Source: JABDKH01 sp963768565
GTDB taxonomy: Bacteria > Bacteroidota > Rhodothermia > Rhodothermales > JABDKH01
Assembly (NCBI GenBank): GCA_963768565.1
Contig: CAVYIO010000031.1
Span: 44,402-108,401 of the forward strand
Length of the DNA: 64,000 nt
Reading direction: 5' to 3'
In this document: in pieces, positions 24,834-34,378 of the stretch
How the letters are laid out: each line of letters opens with the position of its first letter
Numbering within the stretch: position 1 is the stretch's first letter
The notes under the pieces: model-generated
The model's database searches: none
Told to the model about the DNA's origin: nothing
What the model saw: the letters and a program-made list of their open reading frames with translations, nothing else
Translations under genes and position numbers: made by a program

Positions 24834-27131
24834 CTACCGGCTTGCACCGATCTCATACTCGACGGGTGGCTCCGCGCCCATCAGGTGGCGAACGAAGTAG
24901 TCCCACCGTCGTCGGATCATGTACCCCTCACGACCGAATCCGTGTCGGCGGTTGGGAAACAGCAGGAGATCGAAATCCTTGTTCGCCGCGATCAACGCGT
25001 CTACTACCAGCAGCGTGTTGTAGTACGGGACATTGTCATCCAGTGTGCCGTGTGCGAGCAGCAGTTTGCCCTTCAGGTTCTGCGCCATCAACTGGTTCGC
25101 CTGGTTGTCGTAGTTCGTCGTACCGTCTGCATCAGTGACCAGTAACCCCTGCCATTTCTCGGCCCAGTCGTCCTCGTAGTTCCGATTGTCATGGTTGCCG
25201 GCGCCCGAGACCGCCACCTTGTAGAAATCAGGATAACGCAGAATCCCGGCCGTTGACGCGAAGCCTCCGCCAGAGTGTCCGTAAATGCCCACACGGTCCA
25301 GATCCATCCACGGGTACCGGCTCCCAAGCTCCTTGATGCCGGCGATCTGATCGGGTAATCCGTTGTCTCCCATGTCTCCGTAGTATGCCGTGTGGAATGA
25401 CTTGGATCGCATTGGAGTGCCCATCGCGTCCAGCTCCACCACGATGAACCCGAGCTCTGCAAGGGCCTGCTTGTCCCCGCGCGACGGCATGAAGCTTCTT
25501 GTGCCCACGCTACCGGTCTGCGGCCCCGGATAGATATAGTTGATGACGGGATACTTCCTTGACTCGTCGAGGCGGGTTGGCGTGTACATCAGGCCGTACA
25601 GGTCGGTGCTGCCATCCCGAGCCTTTACCGTGAACGGGATCGGTGCCTGCCAGCCCATGTCAACCAGCTTGCTGATGTCGGCCTGCTCCAGTGACACGAC
25701 GACCTCACCATTCGTATTGCGCAGCACCGTTGTCTGCGGAGTCGTGGGAGTCGAGTAGCTGTCGACGAAGTAGGCGCCCGACGGCGAAAGCGAAATCTGA
25801 TGACTCGCATTCTCCGGCGTCAGTAGCGTCAGGCCTCCGCCGTCGATTCCCACCTTGTACAGATACTGGAAATACGGATCACCCTCCTCTCGTCCCGACC
25901 CGGTGAGGTAGATGACCCGGGCGTCCTCGTCAATGTGCAGGACCTGCAACACATTCCACGGACCCCCGGTGATCTGCCGCCTCAGTTCTCCAGAGACGAG
26001 GTCATACAGGTAGAGGTGTCCCCAGTCGTCCCGCTGAGAGTACCAGATCACCTCGTTCGATTTGTGCAAGACGTTCCAGTTCACCTTGTTGAAACCCGAC
26101 TCGTAGAACGTGTCTACGATTTCCTCCATGACGTTTCGCACGTCACCTGATTCCGGATCCGCCACGCGCAGTTTTGCTTCCTTGTGGTCGCGGGAGCTGG
26201 ATACGAAAGCGAGCTCTGCGGAGTCGGCGCTCCACGTCACGTCGGCCCATCCTTCGCCGCGGCACACGATATGGTCACAGATGGTTGAGCGATGGGGGTC
26301 CGGTGGCATCTGCAGGCGCACGGCGTTTCCGGCATCGACGTCAATCACCACGCGTTCTATCCGGAAGATCAGGCTGTCGCCGGGCAGGGGGTACTTCCAG
26401 GAGTCAAGGGTCGGGTGTCCAACATTTGTGGTCGTCAGATGCATGTCGCGCACAAAGCGCCCGTCATGTCTGAACGTCGCAATCTTCTTTGAATCCGGCG
26501 ACCATAGAAGGACAGGCGTATCACTACGGAGCCAGCCCGCGTTGTTCGTCGCGTAGCCGTAGTTTTCCGCGCCATCAGAGGTAAGCTGTTTTTCTTCTCC
26601 CGACTCCAGATCCCGAACCCACAGATTGTGATCGCGGACAAAGGCGCCCTGCTTGCCGTCAGGTGATTCAATCACGCTCCGATCGCGTTGCTGGTCGGTG
26701 CCAGGCTCTTGGGTACAGGCGTACGACTCCAGGTTGCAACGGAATCCTTCACGGCCCACGCTGAAGGTGATCGAATCTTCGTCGTCCGAGAATTCGAAGT
26801 CGCGAAAGGGCAACTCGATCGCGGAGTACGTCGACTCCATTGCATCCGAAAGCACGAGCGCCAGTCGGTCGTGATCAAATGCTCTCGTTCTTGTGCCGGC
26901 AACAGGATCGACAAGTACAAACTCTGAGCCGTCAGGAATGGAATTGCGGTACCAGAAGCGGTCTCCCGACATCCAGTTCGGCCGAACGGACATTCCGTAA
27001 ACAAGAGAGAACGTGCTGGACGCGAGGTACTTCTCCGCGCGCGCATAATCCTCTGTCGTAATACTGTCTTGCTGGGCGATCGAGGGTGACGCCGCGACGA
27101 ATAGAATCAGAACTGCTATTAGGTGTCTCAT
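24834..27131 (-). CDS. S9 family peptidase (dipeptidyl peptidase IV-like)
   Basis: 765 residues with signal peptide MRHLIAVLILFVAASPSIAQ. Residues 60-490 form the DPPIV-type beta-propeller (for example SPDGKQGAFVRDHNLWVRDLESGEEKQLT). Residues 500-760 are the alpha/beta-hydrolase domain with the catalytic triad Ser620 (GHSGGGF), Asp698 (GTLDDNVP) and His730 (RRHGFG). It is a periplasmic or surface enzyme that releases dipeptides from N-termini, often after proline. Length and order are normal for the family. It converges with the CocE hydrolase. Confidence 0.92.
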   Translation of the reverse strand: MRHLIAVLILFVAASPSIAQQDSITTEDYARAEKYLASSTFSLVYGMSVRPNWMSGDRFWYRNSIPDGSEFVLVDPVAGTRTRAFDHDRLALVLSDAMESTYSAIELPFRDFEFSDDEDSITFSVGREGFRCNLESYACTQEPGTDQQRDRSVIESPDGKQGAFVRDHNLWVRDLESGEEKQLTSDGAENYGYATNNAGWLRSDTPVLLWSPDSKKIATFRHDGRFVRDMHLTTTNVGHPTLDSWKYPLPGDSLIFRIERVVIDVDAGNAVRLQMPPDPHRSTICDHIVCRGEGWADVTWSADSAELAFVSSSRDHKEAKLRVADPESGDVRNVMEEIVDTFYESGFNKVNWNVLHKSNEVIWYSQRDDWGHLYLYDLVSGELRRQITGGPWNVLQVLHIDEDARVIYLTGSGREEGDPYFQYLYKVGIDGGGLTLLTPENASHQISLSPSGAYFVDSYSTPTTPQTTVLRNTNGEVVVSLEQADISKLVDMGWQAPIPFTVKARDGSTDLYGLMYTPTRLDESRKYPVINYIYPGPQTGSVGTRSFMPSRGDKQALAELGFIVVELDAMGTPMRSKSFHTAYYGDMGDNGLPDQIAGIKELGSRYPWMDLDRVGIYGHSGGGFASTAGILRYPDFYKVAVSGAGNHDNRNYEDDWAEKWQGLLVTDADGTTNYDNQANQLMAQNLKGKLLLAHGTLDDNVPYYNTLLVVDALIAANKDFDLLLFPNRRHGFGREGYMIRRRWDYFVRHLMGAEPPVEYEIGASR

Positions 27132-27240
27132 TGTCTGGATCGAGATGTGAGAGGTCGTGACGATGTGGCGTAGCAGGTCTTGTAGACTCTGGCAGCCGCG
27201 CCCTCACAATTGAACGTGACTTGAAGCGGCGAAATCGTGA

Positions 27241-27284
27241 ATCCCGGGAAGACCTTCGTGAAAGAGAAGGTCCTTCATCGGGAT
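27241..27284. terminator. Long imperfect stem-loop upstream of the S9 gene
   Basis: ATCCCG at 27241-27246 pairs with CGGGAT at 27279-27284, and inside it GAAGACCTTC pairs with GAAGGTCCTTC around an 8-base loop. The result is a stem of about 18 pairs with small bulges. No T-run follows on the plus strand. It lies 110 bases upstream of the S9 peptidase start, so on the minus strand it could end a transcript from upstream or be a mobile hairpin repeat. The assignment as terminator is tentative. Confidence 0.45.
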
Positions 27285-27704
27285 TGTCAAGCGTATTTGG
27301 ATGAACATCTCAAGGTGGTCGGTTCAAGACCTTCAGGACCGCCATCAGCACTCTGGCTGGTTGACATCCGGTGATGCCGCGAGCAAGTCTGTGCTTTTCT
27401 CGACGGTGAAATTCGGCGTAGCAATTTCGCCTAAACGAAAGCACCAACGAGATCGGGATGTCGGAGCGGTTTCGTTCGGGCGAAGTGATGTATCAAGTCT
27501 GGGAGCGGTCCATTCGACTGGCGCGATCGTCAGATCAGACCAAATCCTTCCGGATCGCTTCCGGAGACGGTTATGCGCAATCGGGGCCTGGCAACAGATG
27601 TGTTTCTGGATACAGACGACAAGCTCGACTGGCTCACCGCCGGCCAGGCAGCCTCCATCCTTGCTCTTCTCCGCCTATCTTCTGGCCGAAGGCAATCCTA
27701 ATCG
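27285..27704. other. Intergenic region with possible gene remnants
   Basis: Two short plus-strand pieces look protein-like but have no family. One (from ATG 27458) begins MSERFRSGEVMYQVWERS. The other (ATG 27572 to TAA 27701-27703) reads LATDVFLDTDDKLDWLTAGQ and then AASILALLRLSSG. They are in different frames and could be two halves of one broken small protein. I cannot support a functional gene. Confidence 0.35.
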
Positions 27705-28706
27705 GTGAACGCGTTGACACAGGATCCATTCAAGATCGCCGCTGTGCAGGCCAGCTCCGTTTTTCTCGACCATGATGCGTGTGTTGACAAAGCCTGCCGC
27801 TTGATTGGGGAGGCGGCTGCCGGAGGTGCACGGCTGGTCGTATTCCCTGAGGCATTCATTCCCGGATATCCAGTGTGGTCGTGGTTTATCCCGCCGGTCA
27901 ACACGCATCCACTCCGGGAAGTCTACGCCGAGTTGCACGCCAATTCGGTTTCGATACCGGGTCCCGCAACGGCGCGAATCGGTGAGGCTGCTGCGACCCA
28001 CGGAGTCACGGTTGCCGTCGCAGTCAATGAGCGCAACAGTGAGGCCAGTGATTCGACACTCTACAACACGCTGCTCTTCATTGGATCAGACGGGTCAATT
28101 CTCGGCAAGCATCGAAAACTGGTTCCGACCGCGGCAGAAAGGATGGTCTGGGGACGTGGCGACGGTAGCGGGCTCAAGGTCTATGAGACTGACATCGGCC
28201 GACTCGGCGGACTTCTCTGCTGGGAGAATTACATGCCGCTGGCAAGGTATGCGCTCTCAGCAATGGGTCAGCAGATTCACGTTGCACCCACGTGGGATCG
28301 CGGTGAGCCGTGGATCTCGACGATGAGGCACACGGCAAAGGAGAGCCGGTGCTTTGTGGTGGCATGCTGTCAGGCTTTTCACAAGGACGACATTCCGGAC
28401 AGGTTCGCGTTCAAGGAGAAATTCCTACAAGACGTAGACGGATGGATTAATCCCGGCCTGAGTCTGATCGTGGATCCCGATGGCAAGATCGTCGCAGGTC
28501 CCGTGGCGGAAGAGGAGACCATTCTGTACGCAGAGGTTCGGCCGGATCAGCTCGTCGGACCGAGATGGCAACTGGACGTCGCCGGCCATTACGCCCGGCC
28601 CGATATTTTTGAACTTCGTCTTCATCGCAATTCGACTCCTTTCCTTCAGGTCGAGGAGCCCCCGGCGGACCGGGGTAACGATGACGTCCCTGAACACGAT
28701 GACTAG
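27705..28706 (+). CDS. Nitrilase-type carbon-nitrogen hydrolase
   Basis: 333 residues from GTG 27705. The catalytic triad of the nitrilase superfamily is complete: Glu49 (VVFPEAFIPGYP), Lys138 (GKHRKLVPT) and Cys172 (LLCWENYMPLAR). The CWEN context, the motif GYPVWSWFIPP and the His-rich PTAAERMVWGRGDG segment point to branch 1, true nitrilases that turn nitriles into acids plus ammonia, rather than amidases. It is cytosolic with no leader. The DinB gene begins 10 bases after the stop, so the two are probably co-transcribed. Confidence 0.88.
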   Translation: MNALTQDPFKIAAVQASSVFLDHDACVDKACRLIGEAAAGGARLVVFPEAFIPGYPVWSWFIPPVNTHPLREVYAELHANSVSIPGPATARIGEAAATHGVTVAVAVNERNSEASDSTLYNTLLFIGSDGSILGKHRKLVPTAAERMVWGRGDGSGLKVYETDIGRLGGLLCWENYMPLARYALSAMGQQIHVAPTWDRGEPWISTMRHTAKESRCFVVACCQAFHKDDIPDRFAFKEKFLQDVDGWINPGLSLIVDPDGKIVAGPVAEEETILYAEVRPDQLVGPRWQLDVAGHYARPDIFELRLHRNSTPFLQVEEPPADRGNDDVPEHDD

Positions 28707-28715
28707 GCAGCGAAG

Positions 28716-29171
28716 ATGGACCCGAGCACACTACTTCTGCAGGAACGGACGCTGATGGCGCGGCTCGTACGTGGTCTGGACCACGATCAACTGGTTGCGA
28801 TTCCTGAAGGTCACCGGAACAACATCCTCTGGAATCTCGGGCACGTGGTTGTGACTCAGCAAAGGCTGCACAACAGGTTGGCGGGTCTGGAGATGTACGT
28901 TTCGCCAGAGATGGAGGCGGCTTTCAAGATCGGAACCTCGCCTGCCGATTGGCTCGCTCTTCCCGATCTGTCGATGATCTTGTCCTTATTGGAGGAGTTG
29001 CCACGCCGACTACGTGATGACCATAAAGCCGGCCGGTTCGCGAACTTTCAGGAATACACTACCGCCACCGGAATTCAGCTTGGGACGATCGAAGACGCTC
29101 TTGTCTTCAATCACTTCCACGAAGGTCTACACATGGGTGTGATGATGAGTCTCCGAAAGCTGGTAGCGTAG
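28716..29171 (+). CDS. DinB-family protein
   Basis: 151 residues from ATG 28716. It is a four-helix bundle with the putative metal-binding histidines of the DinB/YfiT group: NLGHVVVTQQ (His in helix 2) and FNHFHEGLHMGVMMSLRK near the C-terminus. DinB-like proteins are often metal-dependent thiol transferases (bacillithiol-S-transferase type), but most are uncharacterised. It is closely linked to the nitrilase; co-function in nitrile or electrophile detoxification is only an inference. Confidence 0.82.
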   Translation: MDPSTLLLQERTLMARLVRGLDHDQLVAIPEGHRNNILWNLGHVVVTQQRLHNRLAGLEMYVSPEMEAAFKIGTSPADWLALPDLSMILSLLEELPRRLRDDHKAGRFANFQEYTTATGIQLGTIEDALVFNHFHEGLHMGVMMSLRKLVA

Positions 29172-29292
29172 GCCGGGGTGCCACCTGCAGTGATGACCCT
29201 CTCCGGGTGTCCTCGGGCGGGCCCGTGAAACGGCAGCGCCATTCTGCTGTACACACACTTGCCGGTTGAGATGCACTATTAATGGCAGTGTG

Positions 29293-31710
29293 ATGAGCGC
29301 TTCGGTTTGGCGAGACAGGCTGAAGAAACTCGGGACAAAGTCTCCCATTGAGTCGGATCTGTCCAACTATCGAGCGCAACTGGTGCCCATCGATCAAGCT
29401 GGTCGCGGCCTCGAGGTCAGGACAGACGAGCAGCTTAGCAACCTGGCAGTGTCGCTTCGCCACCGTGCGGAGGCGGGCGAACCGGCGGACAGTCTGCTGG
29501 TCGAGGTATTCGCGCTCACGCGCGAAGTGGCCATGCGGACGCTTGGGATGCGCCCGTTCGATGTTCAGGTGCTCGCCGCCATCGCTCTTCACAGGGGCAA
29601 GTTGGTCGAGATGGCTACAGGCGAAGGCAAGACGCTGGCCGCGGTACTTCCCGCCGTCCTAAACGCACTTGCGGGTCACGGTGTGCACGTCCTCACGTTC
29701 AATGACTATCTGGCAAGGCGCGACGCCGCGTGGATGGGGCCGGTGTATCGGAGCCTGGGTCTTCGGGTCGGAATAGTTCAGACGCAAGCGCAACCCGAAG
29801 TACGAAAAGACGCCTATGCTGCGGACGTGACCTATGGAACCGCGAAGGAGGCGGGCTTCGATCTTCTCCGGATGAACCTGTGCCGAAATGCGGGCGACGT
29901 GGTCCACCGGCCATTTCACTATGCGATAGTGGACGAGGCGGATTCCATACTCATCGATGAGGCCCGCGTCCCGCTGGTCATTGCGGGAGAACGGACCTCG
30001 TCCAGCACAAGCCCTCGTGAGATCGCGCTGGTTGTCGCGGGGCTGGTCGAGGAACGAGATTGGGAGACGAGCGAGTTCGGTCGAAACGTCGAGCTGACGG
30101 AAGCCGGGTTGGACCGGGTCGAACTCGCCCTCGGATGTGGTGATCTGCATGACAGTGACAACTATCTCCTGCTGACGGAAGTGAACCAGTCCGTGCACGC
30201 GCATGCCCTCCTGCAGCGTGATGTTGACTACATCGTACGCGACGAGCGCATCGAGTTGGTCGATGAGTTCACTGGGCGTGTCGTGAACGATCGGCGTTGG
30301 CCGGACGGCCTACAGGCGGCCATTGAGGCGAAGGAGGGCTTGCCCGTGAGGCCGGGCGGACGCATTCTGGGGTCGATAACACTTCAGCATTTCCTGGCGC
30401 ACTATCCGCGCCTTGCGGGCATGACAGCCACTGCGCAGCCGGCGGCCAACGAGTTGCAGAGTTTCTACGGACTGAACGTCGTTCCAATTTCACCGAATCG
30501 GGAATGCATCCGACAGGACTTATCGGATCTGGTGTTTACGCATGAGGCGGCGCGAACCAGGGCGCTCGTCACGGAGATCTGTTCATTGCATGAGACAGGC
30601 AGGCCCGTTCTCGTGGGCACGCGAAGCGTCGCAGAATCGGAGCGACTGGCAGCGCGGTTGAGTGAGCGCGATGTTAAGTGCCGGATACTAAACGCAAAGC
30701 ACGATGAGGAGGAAGCATCGGTCATTGCTGAGGCTGGAGCGATCGGAGCCGTTACGATTTCGACCAACATGGCGGGGCGCGGCACCGACATCCGTCTGGG
30801 CGGCGTCGATGAGGTCGATCGAGATGCCGTCGTGCGACTTGGCGGTCTTTATGTTCTGGGGACTAACCGGCACGAAAGCAGACGGATTGACGACCAGCTT
30901 CGTGGTCGTGCCGGGCGCCAGGGTGATCCGGGTACGTCTCGCTTCTTCGTAAGTCTCGACGACGACCTGATGATTCGCTACGGAATCGACGACCTCATTC
31001 CGCCGATGCTGCGACCGCGCGATCAGGATGAGTCTATTGATCATGCGGTGGTGAGACGCGAACTGGATCGGGTTCAGCGAATCGCCGAAGGGCAGAACTT
31101 CGAAATACGCCGTACGCTACATCGGTATTCTATGCTCGTCGAGGAACAACGCCAGAAGTTACATGCCTGGCGCGCCGAGGTGCTTGCCGGCGAGGCGGAT
31201 CTCGACGTCTGGTCTGCCCGCCAGGAAGAGTTGTTTCGATGGGCGGTGGATCAATTTGGATCTGAGATGACGTGGGAGGCGGAACGTGAAGCGACACTGC
31301 ACTTCATTGATGAGTGTTGGGCCGAGCAGCTGGCGTTCGTCGCGCATTTGCGGGAGGGGATCCATCTTGTAGGCATCGGTGGGCTCGATCCCCTTTATGA
31401 GTTCCACAAGCAGATCGCAGACGGTTTCTGGACGGTCTATGACTGCGTCGAGCAGCGCACGGCCAAAGCTCTTGTCGATGTGAACGCGGCCGGTAACAGT
31501 TTGAGTCTGGATGCTGCGGGCGTGCGTGCGCCATCCTCGACTTGGACGTATCTGGTGAACGACCAGGCGCTAACGGAGCTGCAGCAGATGCTTTTTGGAA
31601 GAGGGAATGTGGCGTTCACGGCAGGTGCGGTTGTGATGGCGTGGCCGATACTGGCGGCGTGGGCAATCTGGCGACGAATTTCTCTGCGCCGCGCTTCAGC
31701 AACCGATTAG
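29293..31710 (+). CDS. SecA-like ATPase with C-terminal membrane segment
   Basis: 805 residues from ATG 29293; the frame is open from TTG 29266. SecA motor features are present: Walker A ATGEGKT (108-114), FNDYLARRDAAWM, DEAD box VDEADSILIDEARVPL (from 213), the cross-linking domain, and GRGTDIRLGG with GRAGRQGDPGTSRFF in the second RecA fold. It is shorter than housekeeping SecA (about 1,000 or more residues in this group) and lacks the Cys-rich C-terminal SecB/zinc tail. Instead the last 40 residues hold a predicted membrane helix (TAGAVVMAWPILAAWAIW) and a basic end. It is probably a second, accessory SecA-type ATPase held at the membrane. Its clients are unknown. Confidence 0.85.
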   Translation: MSASVWRDRLKKLGTKSPIESDLSNYRAQLVPIDQAGRGLEVRTDEQLSNLAVSLRHRAEAGEPADSLLVEVFALTREVAMRTLGMRPFDVQVLAAIALHRGKLVEMATGEGKTLAAVLPAVLNALAGHGVHVLTFNDYLARRDAAWMGPVYRSLGLRVGIVQTQAQPEVRKDAYAADVTYGTAKEAGFDLLRMNLCRNAGDVVHRPFHYAIVDEADSILIDEARVPLVIAGERTSSSTSPREIALVVAGLVEERDWETSEFGRNVELTEAGLDRVELALGCGDLHDSDNYLLLTEVNQSVHAHALLQRDVDYIVRDERIELVDEFTGRVVNDRRWPDGLQAAIEAKEGLPVRPGGRILGSITLQHFLAHYPRLAGMTATAQPAANELQSFYGLNVVPISPNRECIRQDLSDLVFTHEAARTRALVTEICSLHETGRPVLVGTRSVAESERLAARLSERDVKCRILNAKHDEEEASVIAEAGAIGAVTISTNMAGRGTDIRLGGVDEVDRDAVVRLGGLYVLGTNRHESRRIDDQLRGRAGRQGDPGTSRFFVSLDDDLMIRYGIDDLIPPMLRPRDQDESIDHAVVRRELDRVQRIAEGQNFEIRRTLHRYSMLVEEQRQKLHAWRAEVLAGEADLDVWSARQEELFRWAVDQFGSEMTWEAEREATLHFIDECWAEQLAFVAHLREGIHLVGIGGLDPLYEFHKQIADGFWTVYDCVEQRTAKALVDVNAAGNSLSLDAAGVRAPSSTWTYLVNDQALTELQQMLFGRGNVAFTAGAVVMAWPILAAWAIWRRISLRRASATD

Positions 31711-31727
31711 AAATCGGCGCGACCTGT

Positions 31728-33149
31728 TCAGGCGGTGAGATCGCCCGACGCCGGAGGCACTATCCCGGGAATCGATCCGGCGGTTCGGCGGGTAAATATG
31801 AACCACGTCACTATCAGTGCGAAAAGATAGAGCACCAGCAACCCGGCCATCGTGAAGTAGCCTTCGAGACTTCCCTCGTACCAGACCAGCGGAAGGTTGA
31901 TCATGATCAACAAAGGGAACCCGAGCGCGAGCGCTGCGCCGCTGCCGAGAGCCTGGTCCTGCGCCACGGGAGTCGCAAATTCCGGATCGGTTACGCGGAT
32001 CATGGCTAGGCCCGAGCTGATCGTTCCGGTTTGCTCCGCATAGAGTCCGACCGTTCGCTCGAATCGGTACTGTGAGAAAAGCCTGCCGATGGGCCACTTG
32101 ATCGCGAAGTAAGTCGCAACGGCTCCAATGATGCACATCACGGCTATCGGTCCCACGTATTGCCAGGTGACCTTCAGGCTGATGGCCATGATTGCGGCCG
32201 CCACCAGGATGTCGGCCAGCAGTCCCGTGATACGACGGAGTGTCCCATCGTCGATCATATAGCCGGCTTTGCGCACTTCAATGATCTTTCGTGTTCCCAG
32301 GGCCAGAAGATTCGCAACTACGAAGTTGAGAGACCAGAGCGTCGGAATCTCGTTCGTCAGGCCGGCTGCCGAGAGCAGTTGCTCCAATCCCAGCACGACG
32401 CCGTACGCCGCAAGGTATACGGCTCCGACGAGTGCGAAATGAAAAGTGAGGGTATCGATGGTCCCGCTGGAAAACGTGATGTGGGAGCCGACCCCGGGCG
32501 GGACGTTCCTGGCAAATCCGCGGCGGACAAACTCGGTGCCGGCCTCATCGGGGCGCAACGTGGTCAGCCCCTTGTGAATGCCGCGATTGACAACGCTGAT
32601 ACCCGTGATGTACGCCACGAGGAATCCGATGGCTGCCAGCGTCAAACCGATGTCCGCCGCCTCCGCGAAGCCATGCGCTTCCCACGACTGGCCGATCGAA
32701 AAGGCGATCCCGGGTCCCATGCCGAATCCCAGAGGAAGCAGTATGCCCACGGCCGGAACCAGATTGGGCGAAATCAGCCACAGAAAAAAGAGCGCCACGA
32801 TCAGGCCGATCAGTGCCTGAATGACAAAGGTGAGCACCTTTATAAATCCGATGTGGATTGCGCCGACCGTGCGGCCACCGGTCCGTTTCAGCCCTACCCC
32901 GATAAACGTCAATGCCAACAGGTGGTAGACGTATACGCCCATGCGTTCAGGCGAGAATTCGATCCACTTGAGCAGCTCGGGGCCAAGGATCAGTCCGAGG
33001 AAGCCGGCGATCAGATTGCTGGGAATCAGAAAGCGCTGGAGAATCGGTATCCTGCTCCTGGCCATCGTGGCAGCAATGAGGAGTACACTCACCACCGCAA
33101 AGTCGAGCACGAACTGCTTGATCGTGAAAGAGAATTCCCAGACAGGCAT
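31728..33149 (-). CDS. Sodium:glutamate symporter family protein (GltS-like)
   Basis: 473 residues with about 11-12 membrane segments. The two-fold repeated core of the ESS family is visible: FLIPSNLIAGFLGLILGPELL, GFGMGPGIAFSIGQSWEAHG in the first half, and LYAEQTGTISSGLAMIRVTDPEF in the second half. GltS uses the sodium gradient to import glutamate through the inner membrane. The sequence is longer than E. coli GltS at the C-terminus and diverged, so the substrate may be another dicarboxylate or amino acid. It converges with the SecA-like gene, 17 bases apart. Confidence 0.8.
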   Translation of the reverse strand: MPVWEFSFTIKQFVLDFAVVSVLLIAATMARSRIPILQRFLIPSNLIAGFLGLILGPELLKWIEFSPERMGVYVYHLLALTFIGVGLKRTGGRTVGAIHIGFIKVLTFVIQALIGLIVALFFLWLISPNLVPAVGILLPLGFGMGPGIAFSIGQSWEAHGFAEAADIGLTLAAIGFLVAYITGISVVNRGIHKGLTTLRPDEAGTEFVRRGFARNVPPGVGSHITFSSGTIDTLTFHFALVGAVYLAAYGVVLGLEQLLSAAGLTNEIPTLWSLNFVVANLLALGTRKIIEVRKAGYMIDDGTLRRITGLLADILVAAAIMAISLKVTWQYVGPIAVMCIIGAVATYFAIKWPIGRLFSQYRFERTVGLYAEQTGTISSGLAMIRVTDPEFATPVAQDQALGSGAALALGFPLLIMINLPLVWYEGSLEGYFTMAGLLVLYLFALIVTWFIFTRRTAGSIPGIVPPASGDLTA

Positions 33150-33208
33150 GTAATAACCGTGGGGTTGGCAAGTCGCTCAGAATATAGGAGTTCCTTCGAG
33201 CCGGATTG

Positions 33209-34378
33209 CTATCCACGGTCTTGTGAATCGAGATGCAGCCTGCTCAGGGCGTCTCTCCATGCGAGTGCGCTTCCCTCTCCTACGAAGCTCAGTTGAACCA
33301 TTTCGCCCTTCAGGAACAGCTGTAGCTTGAAGTTTCGTTCGACGTCAAAGCCATGCAGATCGGTCATCGGAATCGAGCGAACGGCCGCGCCGGAGAGTTG
33401 GATGCTGTCGTCGAAGAGGCGAGCGTTCACGTTTCCATGACCCACTAGATGCGGGAAGTCGATCTCGGTGTGGTACTCCACGTTGTTCTCAAGGAGTTCG
33501 CCGCCGGGTCCCTTCGACAGGGGCATGTCGCGAACCCGCTCGTACAGATCACCTGTCAGATGAATCTCTCCAGAGCGCTCATCCAGAAGACGACTGTCCG
33601 GAAGCATCTTCAGTCTTAGCGACCCGTCTTTGTTCTCTACGTAGGTACCGTCTCGCGAGATGAGGCCGTCGCGCTCGCCCGTCTGTAAATCGCGGTAGAG
33701 CAGACGGTGTATCCCGTCGGCCGGACGGTAGGCCCACCGCGGTCGCAGATGCTCGGGCGCCAGATTTTCGTCGAACGCGATCGGAGCCTTGAGTTGCTGA
33801 ATGGCCTGTTCAAGCGGGGTATCGCGCGTGAAGGTCAGCGGCTCGAGAATCTCGACTTCAACGCGCCCGGGTCGAGGATACGTCGCCCAGCGCGGCCAAC
33901 TGGTGTATGATCCGTGCGTGACGACAGGGTAAACGGGAATTCCCATCCGGGTGAATACTTTTGCGGTTGACCTGATCCACGGCTCCGGTCGTCCTGTCCA
34001 GCGACTCCCGCCCTCCGGATAGACGACGATCTTCCGACCGTCCGCCACCATCCGGTGGAAGACACGAATCAGGTGAGGGTCGGCCATCCGCTTACGTGTC
34101 GGATGAAGATCGATTCTGCTCAGTGCCCACTTGAGAAACGGCTTTCGGAAAAACTCCTGAGTCATCACTCCGCCGGTCGGGTCCGACCAGGGCGTAAAGC
34201 AGTTGAGGATAAACGGATCCCAGCGGTTGGAATGGTTGCCGTAGATGAAGCACGGACCCTTTCGGAGAGCCTCCGCGCCGCCCGGCAGTCTCGGATGCCA
34301 CAATACACGCACCGCCGATAGCAGGATCGTGCGGAAGAGGGCGATGCTCAGCGGGGTCTGGTATGGGTGGCGGCTCAC
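33209..34378 (-). CDS. PlsC-type lysophospholipid acyltransferase
   Basis: 389 residues. Motif I of the glycerolipid acyltransferases is NHSNRWD (His49-X4-Asp54), and motif III is VVYPEGGSRW, close to the EGT/S-R consensus. The N-terminus has one hydrophobic helix (IALFRTILLSAVRVLW). After residue 230 a further 150-residue domain without known fold (GTYVENKDGSLRLKM, NVNARLFDDSIQLSGAAVRSIPMTDLHGF) follows. This is longer than typical PlsC. The enzyme should transfer an acyl chain to a lysophospholipid or related lipid at the inner membrane. The extra domain may bind lipid or a partner. Confidence 0.82.
   Translation of the reverse strand: MSRHPYQTPLSIALFRTILLSAVRVLWHPRLPGGAEALRKGPCFIYGNHSNRWDPFILNCFTPWSDPTGGVMTQEFFRKPFLKWALSRIDLHPTRKRMADPHLIRVFHRMVADGRKIVVYPEGGSRWTGRPEPWIRSTAKVFTRMGIPVYPVVTHGSYTSWPRWATYPRPGRVEVEILEPLTFTRDTPLEQAIQQLKAPIAFDENLAPEHLRPRWAYRPADGIHRLLYRDLQTGERDGLISRDGTYVENKDGSLRLKMLPDSRLLDERSGEIHLTGDLYERVRDMPLSKGPGGELLENNVEYHTEIDFPHLVGHGNVNARLFDDSIQLSGAAVRSIPMTDLHGFDVERNFKLQLFLKGEMVQLSFVGEGSALAWRDALSRLHLDSQDRG

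Noticed and set aside
32160..33296. Long plus-strand open frame (378 codons)
   Set aside because: Antisense shadow of the glutamate symporter; no membrane or domain pattern of its own.
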